Assembly (NCBI GenBank): GCA_964590195.1
Contig: CAZPWJ010000091.1
Span: 1-18,873 of the forward strand
DNA from: GCA-2731375 sp964590195
Lineage (GTDB): Bacteria > Pseudomonadota > Alphaproteobacteria > GCA-2731375
Reading direction: 5' to 3'
DNA length: 18,873 nucleotides
Shown here piece by piece: positions 1 to 6,902 of this stretch (the stretch's first letter is position 1; each line of letters starts with the position of its first letter). The position numbers and the translations under genes are program-made. The notes under the pieces are model-generated. The model was not told the DNA's origin. It was given only the letters and a program-made list of their open reading frames with translations, and did no database searches.

Positions 1-49
1 TGGAAGCACCCTACATGAAGTGGGTGTCTGCGTTAACCGGATAGGCACG
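1..49. repeat. Left copy of inverted end repeat (putative insertion-sequence end)
   Basis: Read on the plus strand this stretch matches the reverse complement of 18822-18870. From 22 to 49 the two copies agree at 27 of 28 positions (mismatch at 34), with core gggtgtctgcgt followed by aaccggataggcacg. From 1 to 20 they agree at 13 of 20. Identity stops abruptly at 49/50, where the flanking sequences become unrelated. A sharp inner border with decaying similarity outward is what the left and right ends of one insertion sequence look like. The IS would extend outside the window. I cannot assign a family. Confidence 0.6.
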
Positions 50-590
50 CGTCGAAGATGTTCATGCAGTTTTTCCATTGACGGTTTCGGCAGGGGCGGA
101 TTGACGTTGCTCCATGGCATTTGTTTTACCATATCAAAAAATTTGTCTTTTTTGAGCACCATGTATCCGTCGGCGTCTCTTTTGTTATTTGGCTTCCGAG
201 GCACTGAAATCACGTGCCAAATATATGGTGGCAAGTTGCCGATACTCTCTTTCCTTTCTTGCCGACTATTACCAATTTCAAAATCTCGTAGCAGCCAAAC
301 CATTTTTTTTCTGTTTTGCAATTTTATGGTGTCGTGTGCATATTCTTTAGAGCCCGTGAACTGATATGCGCCAGACCAACGCATTGAACTGTCTTTCGTT
401 CTTTGCGTTTTCGCCAAGAATATTCTCTCTTCGAGTGGCGCAAACTTCACGCTAGCTTTTGGCAAGCTGAAAGACCCGCAATCATTCGCATAGTCGTTCA
501 GGGTGCTAATCTCATCGGCGAAAACATGACCACTCCCCAGTAAACTCAGCGCCAAGAGAGAGTGGATGAACAAACATTTATATTGTGCCA
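1..590 (-). CDS. Exported protein of unknown function, 3' end missing
   Basis: An open frame begins with ATG at 590-588 and stays open to the window edge (196 codons), so the end is not seen. A ribosome binding site (gagggaac) lies about 8 bases upstream. The N-terminus reads as a classical signal peptide: positive residue K5, a hydrophobic run at about 7-19 (LFIHSLLALSLLG) and a likely cut after HVFA at residue 25. The mature part is hydrophilic, with many Lys and Arg, one Cys near residue 41 and several Trp. I recognise no domain. The gene starts 21 bases after the stop of the membrane-protein gene at 612-1085, so the two are probably cotranscribed. The last 16 or so codons lie in the end repeat at 1-49, so the natural C-terminus was probably replaced by an insertion. 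Its A+T-rich composition differs from the sec operon. Confidence 0.6.
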
Positions 591-611
591 TTCGCTCAGT
601 TCCCTCTATTT

Positions 612-1085
612 CTAGGGGTTCAGTTTAAATCCCCTTCGTAAATCCGTTATTTCCTCCCACGATGTCTTAATTCTCTGACTGTCGTAGCCGGCGACCCTTG
701 CATCATTAAGCGCCCCATAAAAATTCTGCCATTTTGCTTCCCAATCTGAGGACCAGACTAAGAATGGAGGTTCAATATCAACAGATCCGCTGATCGTTTT
801 CTGGTATGCCTTGAGGTATGCCTCAAGGCACTTCTTTTGCCGATTAGAAAGCGGAACGACATCCTTTCCCTTCACATCTGCGTCTATATTTTGCTTGAAC
901 AAATGATTCAGATACAAATCACTCGTATAATCACAGTTCAATTCCATGACTGCCAAAGCGTCACTTACCGCGGCTATGGCCAAATCTGATCGTCGCAATT
1001 CATTCTGGGTGTACGTGAAGAATGTCCAAAATCCAGCGACCAGCGTAAATATCCCCCCAAGGCCAACTTTAATCCACTCGAGCAT
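612..1085 (-). CDS. Small membrane-anchored protein of unknown function
   Basis: The frame is open from 1229, but the supported start is ATG at 1085. It has an aaaggga ribosome binding site about 9 bases upstream and is directly followed by a membrane segment. The sequence upstream of it carries a candidate promoter and a palindrome. The product of about 157 residues begins MLEWIKVGLGGIFTLVAGFW, a single transmembrane helix at about 4-25. A soluble region follows (charged helix with QNELRRSD, two Cys, then a Trp-rich stretch around WSSDWEAKWQNF). The length and topology suggest one inner-membrane anchor with the bulk on one side. I recognise no family. It is the first gene of a two-gene unit with the exported protein downstream (21-base gap), which suggests the two act together at the envelope. 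A+T-rich relative to the sec genes. Confidence 0.6.
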   Translation of the reverse strand: MLEWIKVGLGGIFTLVAGFWTFFTYTQNELRRSDLAIAAVSDALAVMELNCDYTSDLYLNHLFKQNIDADVKGKDVVPLSNRQKKCLEAYLKAYQKTISGSVDIEPPFLVWSSDWEAKWQNFYGALNDARVAGYDSQRIKTSWEEITDLRRGFKLNP

Positions 1086-1105
1086 CGTTTGGCGTCCCTT
1101 TGGCC

Positions 1106-1123
1106 GACTTTTCCCGAAAAGTC
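1106..1123. promoter_or_regulatory. Perfect 18-bp palindrome (candidate operator or 5'-UTR hairpin)
   Basis: The plus strand reads gacttttc-cc-gaaaagtc, two perfect 8-base arms around a 2-base centre. It lies 20 bases upstream of the ATG at 1085 and 11 bases downstream of a TATACT -10-like box (1135-1140) for the minus-strand unit. That is the position expected for a dimeric repressor operator just past the transcription start. As RNA it would form a very tight hairpin with too short a loop, so the DNA-operator reading is favoured. Confidence 0.4.
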
Positions 1124-1134
1124 TTGCTCTCATA

Positions 1135-1140
1135 AGTATA
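1135..1140 (-). promoter_or_regulatory. Candidate -10 box for the left two-gene unit
   Basis: The minus strand reads TATACT, five of six matches to the bacterial consensus, about 50 bases before the ATG at 1085. At 17 bases upstream the -35 position holds only CATAAT, a poor match, so an activator or a weak promoter is possible. The nearby TTTACA is too far away (21 bases) to serve. Confidence 0.3.
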
Positions 1141-1436
1141 GTACCTAAGAAACGGGGATTATGTAAAGCTATGACAATGCCGTTTCTTTTAAATGTAACC
1201 AGTGCCTGCCTGTGGTCCATTTGCAGCAAGTCGGTTTTATCGGGACACGCGCTGTCAAAAAGACCAAGAAACTTAAGAGCAGCAACGTCAGTCTTTTGAA
1301 AATTGGCTGGAGTATCAGGTTGGCGAGAAGTTCAGACAGTCTTAAATAGGGTTACCTTACGGGCCATAAAATGTGACGCGCGAAACGCTACCTGATACAG
1401 TATGTTAAAGTACTGATGGCATGTTTGCTTTAGCGT
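1141..1436. other. Intergenic region between divergent units, no gene seen
   Basis: This A+T-rich stretch lies between the left minus-strand unit and the yajC promoter. A minus-strand frame crosses its left part up to 1229 but has no good ribosome binding site and lies upstream of the better start at 1085, so I do not call it coding. A small inverted repeat, cagta/tactg, is seen at about 1398-1415. I see no tRNA, terminator with a T-run, or mobile-element remnant. Confidence 0.4.
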
Positions 1437-1464
1437 TTGCAATCCACAACGGCGGGGCTATAGT
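1437..1464 (+). promoter_or_regulatory. Candidate sigma-70-type promoter of the yajC-secDF operon
   Basis: A TTGCAA -35 box (1437-1442), a 16-base spacer and a TATAGT -10 box (1459-1464) give a good match to consensus. Transcription would start near 1471, leaving a leader of about 30 bases that contains the ggag ribosome binding site at 1491-1494. Confidence 0.5.
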
Positions 1465-1502
1465 CCGCCCGCCCCAGGACACTAGATACCGGAGAATTCC
1501 TT

Positions 1503-1967
1503 ATGCTCATTTCGCCCGCTTTTGCGCAGGCCGGCGGCGCGGCCGACGGCGGCATGTTCGTACAGTTGATGCCCCTGTTGCTGATTTTCGTCGTCTTTTG
1601 GTTCTTTTTGATCCGACCGCAGCAGAAAAAGGCCAAGGAACACCGTGAAATGGTCTCCAATGTGCGCCGCGGCGACCAGGTGGTCACCGGCGGCGGCCTG
1701 TTTGGCAAGGTGACCAAGGTCATCGATGAAAACACCGTGCAGGTGGAACTGGCCGAAAATGTCCGAGTCAAGGTTATCTCTTCGACCCTGACGGACGTCC
1801 TGGCCAAGGGCGCCCCGGTCGCCGGTGGCGCTAGCGGTGGGGGCGGCAAGGACGACGCCAAATCCGATGGCGACGACGACCAGAATGGCAAGGGTTCCGG
1901 CGATGCCGCCAACGATGGCGAGCCGCCGGCGAAAAAGTCGCTGTTCAGCTTCGGTTCAAAGAAATAG
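1503..1967 (+). CDS. yajC: Preprotein translocase subunit YajC
   Basis: YajC is a small inner-membrane partner of the SecDF complex, which assists export through SecYEG. The product has 154 residues. A single transmembrane helix lies at about 18-38, followed by the hallmark RPQQKKAKEH. The conserved YajC core comes next (RRGDQVVTGGGLFGKV and an EL.E..RVKVISSTL-like strand), ending near residue 103. The start at 1503 has ggag 8 bases upstream and gives the usual short N-terminus. The protein is longer than typical members of about 110 residues because of a Gly/Asp/Lys-rich low-complexity tail (about 104-154) ending KKSLFSFGSKK. It is first in the sec operon, 26 bases before secD. Confidence 0.95.
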   Translation: MLISPAFAQAGGAADGGMFVQLMPLLLIFVVFWFFLIRPQQKKAKEHREMVSNVRRGDQVVTGGGLFGKVTKVIDENTVQVELAENVRVKVISSTLTDVLAKGAPVAGGASGGGGKDDAKSDGDDDQNGKGSGDAANDGEPPAKKSLFSFGSKK

Positions 1968-1993
1968 TTCAATAGCTTAAAGCGGCCCGCGTC

Positions 1994-3616
1994 ATGCTGT
2001 ATTTTGCTCCCTGGAAAGTCGCCCTGGTCGCTATTCTGTGCGTATTGGGCCTTGCTTTCACGATTCCCAATTTCGTCTCGGAACAGACCGCCGAGGGCTG
2101 GCCCGACTGGCTGCCTCATAAGCAGGTCAATCTGGGCCTTGATCTGCAAGGCGGCAGTCATCTGTTGCTCGAGGTCGAGGCGGCGGTGGTTGTTGAGGAA
2201 CGGCTGGCGGCCTTGGTCGATTCCGTACGCCCGGCTCTGCGTGGCAAACGCATTGGTTACCGCGCCCTGGGTCAGCAGAATGACGCGGTCACGGTGACCA
2301 TTCGCAAGCCCGAACAGATGGAACAGGCACTGGCGGAAATCCGCAAACTGGCGGTGCCGGTACAGGCCAATGCCATAGCCGGGATCGCCGGCGGCCAGGA
2401 TATCGAGGTCGAAGTTGTCGACGGCAATAAAATCCAGGTCACACTGACGGAAGAAGCCATCCGCGAGCGCCGCCGCTCGGCCATCGAGCAGTCGATCGAA
2501 ATCGTGCGCCGGCGCATCGACGAACTGGGCACGCGGGAGCCGACCATTCAGCGCCAGGGCGACGAGCGTATTCTGGTTCAGGTGCCGGGCCTGCAGGACC
2601 CCGAGCGCCTGAAAAGTATTCTGGGCAAGACCGCCAAGATGGTCTTTCGCCTGGTCGACGTGACGACGTCGCCGGCGGAGATCCTGGGCGGGGCACGGAC
2701 ACCGCCGGGTTCCGAGTTGTTGGAATCCGATGAACGTACCGCCGATGGCGGCCCGGCAAACATGTTCGTGGTGCGCAAACGGGTCATGGTGAGCGGCGAT
2801 ACCCTGGTGGACAGCTCCGCGACCTTTCAGGACAATATGCCGGTGGTCTCCTTCCGCTTTGACAGCGTCGGCGCCAAGCGTTTTGGCGATGCCACCGCCA
2901 AGAACGTGGGCCGGCCCTTTGCTATCGTGCTCGACCGCCGGGTGATCTCGGCGCCGGTCATCCGCGAACCTATTTTGGGCGGCACCGGCATTATCAGCGG
3001 CAATTTCACGGTCCAGGAAGTGCAGGACCTGTCACTGCTGCTGCGCGCAGGCGCCTTACCGGCACCGTTGAAGATTTTGGAGGAACGCACGGTGGGCCCG
3101 GCCTTGGGCGCCGATTCCGTTGCCGCCGGTAAGATTGCCTGCATCATCGCCTTTGTCGCGGTGATGATCTTCATGGTGCTGTCCTACGGTATTTTCGGCC
3201 TATTCGCCGATCTGGCGTTGATCATCAACCTGTTCCTGATCATGGGTGCTCTTTCGGTCTTGCAGGCCACGCTGACCCTGCCGGGCATCGCCGGTATCGT
3301 GCTGACCATCGGCATGGCGGTGGATGCCAATGTGCTTGTGTTCGAACGCATCCGCGAGGAGGTGCGCACGGGCAAGACGCCTTTCGCGGCAATGGAGGCA
3401 GGCTATCAACGCGCCGTGGGTACGATCTTCGATGCCAATGTCACGACCTTCATCGCCGCCGTGATCCTGTTCGTCATGGGTTCCGGGCCGATCAAGGGAT
3501 TTTCGGTGACCTTGGGCATCGGTATTATCACTTCGGTCTTTACCGCCGTGGTGGTGACCCGGTTGATGCTGGTGTTCTGGTTGCGCCGTTCGCGGCCCGT
3601 GGCCTTGCCTATATAG
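1994..3616 (+). CDS. secD: Protein translocase subunit SecD
   Basis: SecD and SecF form an RND-like membrane complex that uses the proton gradient to pull exported proteins into the periplasm. The 540-residue product has an N-terminal membrane helix (about 7-25), the conserved NLGLDLQGGSHLLLEVE segment and a large periplasmic region with an inserted head domain. A C-terminal block of five membrane helices starts near residue 380 and includes GMAVDANVLVFERIREE, the signature of SecD TM4 with its proton-relay Asp. Length is in the usual range for alphaproteobacterial SecD. ATG at 1994 is preceded by only a weak ribosome binding site, so translation may be coupled to yajC 26 bases upstream. It is separate from secF, not fused. 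Confidence 0.97.
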   Translation: MLYFAPWKVALVAILCVLGLAFTIPNFVSEQTAEGWPDWLPHKQVNLGLDLQGGSHLLLEVEAAVVVEERLAALVDSVRPALRGKRIGYRALGQQNDAVTVTIRKPEQMEQALAEIRKLAVPVQANAIAGIAGGQDIEVEVVDGNKIQVTLTEEAIRERRRSAIEQSIEIVRRRIDELGTREPTIQRQGDERILVQVPGLQDPERLKSILGKTAKMVFRLVDVTTSPAEILGGARTPPGSELLESDERTADGGPANMFVVRKRVMVSGDTLVDSSATFQDNMPVVSFRFDSVGAKRFGDATAKNVGRPFAIVLDRRVISAPVIREPILGGTGIISGNFTVQEVQDLSLLLRAGALPAPLKILEERTVGPALGADSVAAGKIACIIAFVAVMIFMVLSYGIFGLFADLALIINLFLIMGALSVLQATLTLPGIAGIVLTIGMAVDANVLVFERIREEVRTGKTPFAAMEAGYQRAVGTIFDANVTTFIAAVILFVMGSGPIKGFSVTLGIGIITSVFTAVVVTRLMLVFWLRRSRPVALPI

Positions 3617-3626
3617 GGGATTGGAA

Positions 3627-4562
3627 ATGTTTCAGATCAAACTGGTCCCCACCAAGACCTCCATCCCCTTCGTCAACTGGCGCAAACCGGCCATGGCAGG
3701 CTCCGCGCTGCTGGTGTTGATCTCGATCGTCATGGCATTCGTGCCGGGGCCTAATTTCGGCATCGATTTTCGCGGCGGCATTCTGATCGAGGTGCAAACC
3801 GAGGGCCCGGCGGATTTGAGCGATCTGCGCACGAAAACCGGCGGTCTGGGCCTAGGCGAAGTGTCATTGCAGGAATTCGGCGCCGAGGACACGGTCCTGA
3901 TCCGTATCGAGAAGCAGCCCGGCGACGCCACGGCCCAGCAAAAGGCGGTGGCCAAGGTCCGTGCCGCGTTGGGCGAGAGCCTGGATTACCGCCGCACCGA
4001 ATTCGTCGGACCCAAGGTCAGCGGCGAATTGATCGAGGCCGGCGCGATCGCCATCGCTCTCGCGGTGGTCCTGATGCTGATCTACATCTGGTTCCGCTTT
4101 GAATGGCATTTCGGCGTCGGCGCCGTTGTTGCCCTGGTGCATGACGTGGCCCTCTCCATCGGCATGTTCGCCGTCACCCAGATGGAGTTCAACCTCTCCA
4201 CCATCGCGGCCTTGTTGACCATCGTCGGCTACTCCATCAACGATACCGTCGTGGTCTATGACCGGGTGCGGGAGAACCTGCGCAAATACAAAACCATGGA
4301 ATTGACCGACGTCTTGAACCTGTCGATCAACGATACCCTGTCGCGTACCTCCATGACCTCCGTCACCACCCTGCTGGCCCTGGTGGCGTTGTTCATATTT
4401 GGCGGCGCGGTGATCCAGGGTTTTGTTTTCGCCATGATCTGGGGCGTTATCGTGGGTACCTATTCCTCGGTCTTCATCGCCGCGCCCTTGCTGATCGTGC
4501 TGGGCCTGGGCAAACGCCACCGCAGCGGCGAAGATCCCGACGCCGCACAGACCTCCACCTAA
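3627..4562 (+). CDS. secF: Protein translocase subunit SecF
   Basis: SecF is the partner of SecD in the export motor. I chose ATG at 3627 rather than the TTG at 3621 because gggga (3616-3620) sits 6 bases before it, and the product then begins MFQIKLVPTKTSI. The 311-residue protein has an N-terminal helix (about 25-43), the conserved FGIDFRGGILIEV segment and a periplasmic domain. Five C-terminal helices follow with TIVGYSINDTVVVYDRVREN, the SecF signature corresponding to the SecD TM4 motif. The gap to the secD stop is 10 bases. A stop at 4562 is followed after 3 bases by the next gene, showing tight operon packing. Confidence 0.97.
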   Translation: MFQIKLVPTKTSIPFVNWRKPAMAGSALLVLISIVMAFVPGPNFGIDFRGGILIEVQTEGPADLSDLRTKTGGLGLGEVSLQEFGAEDTVLIRIEKQPGDATAQQKAVAKVRAALGESLDYRRTEFVGPKVSGELIEAGAIAIALAVVLMLIYIWFRFEWHFGVGAVVALVHDVALSIGMFAVTQMEFNLSTIAALLTIVGYSINDTVVVYDRVRENLRKYKTMELTDVLNLSINDTLSRTSMTSVTTLLALVALFIFGGAVIQGFVFAMIWGVIVGTYSSVFIAAPLLIVLGLGKRHRSGEDPDAAQTST

Positions 4563-4565
4563 ATC

Positions 4566-4943
4566 ATGGATATCACGCCCCCCGTAGCCTCGGATCGGCA
4601 GCTGATCCAAGGCTATGGCGATGGCGGCTTCCGGGTTTCTGGCGCGCGGCATGAAGGCCCGGTCCTGATCTTACCCCGCCAGACCATGGCCTGGTCCGTG
4701 CGCGACATAAAGGACCTTTCGCTCGATGATCTGGCACCGATCCGCGAGGCGGGGGATACTGTCGGCGTATTGCTGCTGGGCTGCGGCGTCAACGGCGCGC
4801 TGATCAATCCGGCCCTGCGTGCTGAAGTCCGCGAATGGGGCGTGGTGATCGAGGCCATGGGCACGGGTGCGGCCTGCCGGACCTATAATGTTCTGCTCTC
4901 CGAAGACCGCGACGTCGCCGCCGCCCTGATCCCCATCGAGTAA
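4566..4943 (+). CDS. Mth938-like (DUF498) domain protein
   Basis: The 125-residue protein belongs to the Mth938-domain family, which includes the mitochondrial complex I assembly factor NDUFAF3. Family features seen are the N-terminal IQGYGDGGFRVSG, the LILP....W segment, LLLGCGVNG at about 74-82, and the late GVVIEAMGTGAACRTYNVLL. It is probably a small cytosolic protein. The bacterial role is not settled. In alphaproteobacteria this gene is commonly found directly after secF, as here (3-base gap), which supports both the call and the taxonomic inference. The next gene starts 21 bases later, so it is probably mid-operon. Confidence 0.85.
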   Translation: MDITPPVASDRQLIQGYGDGGFRVSGARHEGPVLILPRQTMAWSVRDIKDLSLDDLAPIREAGDTVGVLLLGCGVNGALINPALRAEVREWGVVIEAMGTGAACRTYNVLLSEDRDVAAALIPIE

Positions 4944-4964
4944 AGCACGGAGAGCACGCCGCGT

Positions 4965-5873
4965 ATGTTTTCGTACTGGATTCCCATCACGATCTTCGCC
5001 GCCTTCATGCAGAACCTGCGTTCGGTGCTGCAAAAACATATCAAGGGCCGGCTTTCCACTGGCGGTGCGTCTTATGTTCGTTTCCTCTACGCCTTGCCTC
5101 TGTCCTATATCCTGCTATGGGCCGTGCATCGCTATGGCGGCCACGCCCTGCCGGAGGTCAACGTAACCTTCCTGATTTATTGTTTTTTGGGCGGCCTGTC
5201 GCAGATCCTGTTCACCTTCATTTTGATCTATCTATTCTCGTTGCGGAATTTCGCCGTGGGTACGACATTTTCCAAAACCGAGATCTTACAGATTGCCCTG
5301 CTGGGCCTGATCCTTTTGGGTGACGAGGTCAGTCTGGCGGGCACGGCGGCGATCATGCTTGGCCTGGTCGGCGTGGTGCTGCTGTCCATGGCGCAATCGG
5401 CGTTAAGTTGGAGCAATCTGGCAACCTCGCTGTTCGAAAAATCGACCTTGGTCGGTCTGATCTGCGGTGCCTTTTTGGGTTCTTCCGTGGTTTTCTTTCG
5501 CGGCGCCATTCTGTCCCTAGGCGACATGGATGTGATGATCCGCGCCTCGTTCGCCCTGGCCGTTGCCTTGTCGATGCAGACGGTGATGCTGGGCGGTTAT
5601 CTGCTGTGGCGGGAACCGGGCCAGATCACGGCGGTGATCCGTCACTGGAAACCGGCCTCGATGGTGGGTCTGGTGGGCTTTTTAGGCTCGGTCGGCTGGT
5701 TCACCGCCTTCACCCTGCAAAACGCCGCCTATGTCCGGGCGGTGGGGCAGATCGAGCTGATCTTTACTTTCGCCGCCTCGGTGTTTTTCTTCAAGGAAAA
5801 GACTACCCGCATGGAACTGGTCGGCATCGCCCTGATCATGGTCGCGATCATTGCTATCATTTTGACGGGTTAA
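4965..5873 (+). CDS. DMT-superfamily (EamA-type) membrane transporter
   Basis: The 302-residue protein is almost entirely hydrophobic, with about ten predicted membrane helices in two halves of five. This is the topology of the drug/metabolite transporter superfamily. The second half ends in the typical EamA pattern (AVGQIELIFTFAASVFFFKEK, then a last helix near 283-300). The substrate cannot be told from sequence; family members export amino acids, purines or other metabolites. ATG at 4965 has cggag upstream. It lies 21 bases after the Mth938 gene on the same strand and is probably the last gene of the sec operon. It converges with the hydrolase at 5901 with only 27 bases between, and I see no clear terminator hairpin there. 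Confidence 0.85.
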   Translation: MFSYWIPITIFAAFMQNLRSVLQKHIKGRLSTGGASYVRFLYALPLSYILLWAVHRYGGHALPEVNVTFLIYCFLGGLSQILFTFILIYLFSLRNFAVGTTFSKTEILQIALLGLILLGDEVSLAGTAAIMLGLVGVVLLSMAQSALSWSNLATSLFEKSTLVGLICGAFLGSSVVFFRGAILSLGDMDVMIRASFALAVALSMQTVMLGGYLLWREPGQITAVIRHWKPASMVGLVGFLGSVGWFTAFTLQNAAYVRAVGQIELIFTFAASVFFFKEKTTRMELVGIALIMVAIIAIILTG

Positions 5874-5900
5874 TACTGCACGGATCGCTGTCGCGCCTGA

Positions 5901-6698
5901 CTAGCGCAGGTGTTTGGCCAGAAAGGCTTTAACCTGAACAGCGACATCGTTCGCCGCCGCAGGGTCGGACCTGATTGTGTGGCCCATGACGTTAAAGTCG
6001 ATGCCGGGCACGTCAAAGCCATGATAGGCGCCAGGGTAGATTTTTAACGTCATTTCGTGGGGCCGTGGACCGACCACCTGCATATGTTCGCAGTGGTGGG
6101 CAAAGGTCCAATCGTCAGCTTCTCCGATCAAGATCAACAATGGCGCGTCAATACGCGTGGCTTGAGATTCGCACAGGGGATAGATGGCCACGGCTGCCTT
6201 GAACGGGTGGTCACGCATGGGCAGGTCTTCATCTTTGTTCTGCACCGCCCACAAGCTGGTCCAGCCACCATGGGACATGCCCAGAATGGCGATCCGGTCT
6301 TTGTCCACATAGGGCAATGTCAGAAGAAACGACTTGGCGGAAAACGAGTCAACAACCCGCCGTAACGGCCCGACAGCATGCGGCAAATGGCAGACGCCCT
6401 TGGGATAGCCACGCGGGCCGAAGCTGTCCGGCTGCAAGGTGACATAGCCCCAGTCCACCAGTTTCTTCGACCACATTTCGCCCCACTGTTTCCAGGGGCC
6501 ACTGCACCCATGCAGCATAACCACGGCGGGGAATGGACCGGCGCCCGCGGGTTTGTCCAAGTTCGCCGTTATTGTGACGGGATCATCGGCCAGGGCTTTG
6601 ACGTCAAAGGTGATAGTTTCGGCGGCCCATGCCGAAGCGATCGATGACACCAAGATTATCAAACCAAATGCCAGCGCCGCGCATCTTTGTATGCCCAA
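5901..6698 (-). CDS. Exported dienelactone-hydrolase-like alpha/beta hydrolase
   Basis: The frame is open from 6881, but a TTG start at 6698 is better supported. It gives a normal signal peptide (CAALAFGLIILVSSIASAWA, cut near residue 25). A cggga lies upstream, and a perfect TATAAT box sits 35 bases before it, downstream of every ATG in the frame. In this numbering (265 residues) the fold shows an oxyanion segment VVMLHGCSGPW (about 60-69), a nucleophile elbow GMSHGG with Ser142, an acid in GEADDW (Asp195/196) and the His in GAYHGFD (His226), so a full Ser-His-Asp triad is present. Dienelactone hydrolases use Cys at the nucleophile, so this is a Ser variant whose substrate is unknown. It is probably periplasmic. 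It lies downstream of the DUF3604 gene on the same strand but appears to have its own promoter. Confidence 0.8.
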   Translation of the reverse strand: MGIQRCAALAFGLIILVSSIASAWAAETITFDVKALADDPVTITANLDKPAGAGPFPAVVMLHGCSGPWKQWGEMWSKKLVDWGYVTLQPDSFGPRGYPKGVCHLPHAVGPLRRVVDSFSAKSFLLTLPYVDKDRIAILGMSHGGWTSLWAVQNKDEDLPMRDHPFKAAVAIYPLCESQATRIDAPLLILIGEADDWTFAHHCEHMQVVGPRPHEMTLKIYPGAYHGFDVPGIDFNVMGHTIRSDPAAANDVAVQVKAFLAKHLR

Positions 6699-6732
6699 AA
6701 GCTTGTCCCGTCTATTAATCGAGCTGCTACCG

Positions 6733-6738
6733 ATTATA
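6733..6738 (-). promoter_or_regulatory. Candidate -10 box before the exported hydrolase
   Basis: The minus strand reads TATAAT, a perfect consensus -10, preceded by further A/T (gataa). The -35 region is weak (ccgtta at 17 bases). Transcription would start near 6726, leaving a leader of about 28 bases to the TTG at 6698. This is the main argument that the longer frame to 6881 is not translated. Confidence 0.4.
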
Positions 6739-6902
6739 TTATCAGGTTTTCGGATTAACGGCTGAAATCGAGCGCCGTTTCCATGATAGATCCCATACCC
6801 GGCGCCACGCCTCATAATCTTGCCTCGTGGTGATTGTCCTCCGGTCGCACGGTTGCACGAAGAGCGGTCGTCCTCCTTCATCCAGGCTTGTTTGCTTTCG
6901 AC

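Noticed and set aside
20..364. Plus-strand frame of 114 codons at the left edge
   Set aside because: It overlaps the minus-strand exported-protein gene, which has a signal peptide and ribosome binding site. The plus-strand frame has neither and starts inside the repeat.
1086..1229. N-terminal extension of the small membrane protein
   Set aside because: No ribosome binding site at 1229, and the extension runs through the candidate promoter and palindrome. The start at 1085 has an RBS and opens directly on the membrane helix.
1430..2161. Minus-strand frame of 243 codons over yajC and the start of secD
   Set aside because: Antisense shadow of two clearly recognised genes, with no domain or start signal.
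3864..4652. Minus-strand frame of 262 codons opposite secF
   Set aside because: His/Gly/Asp-rich translation typical of an antisense shadow of G+C-rich coding sequence; secF is certain.
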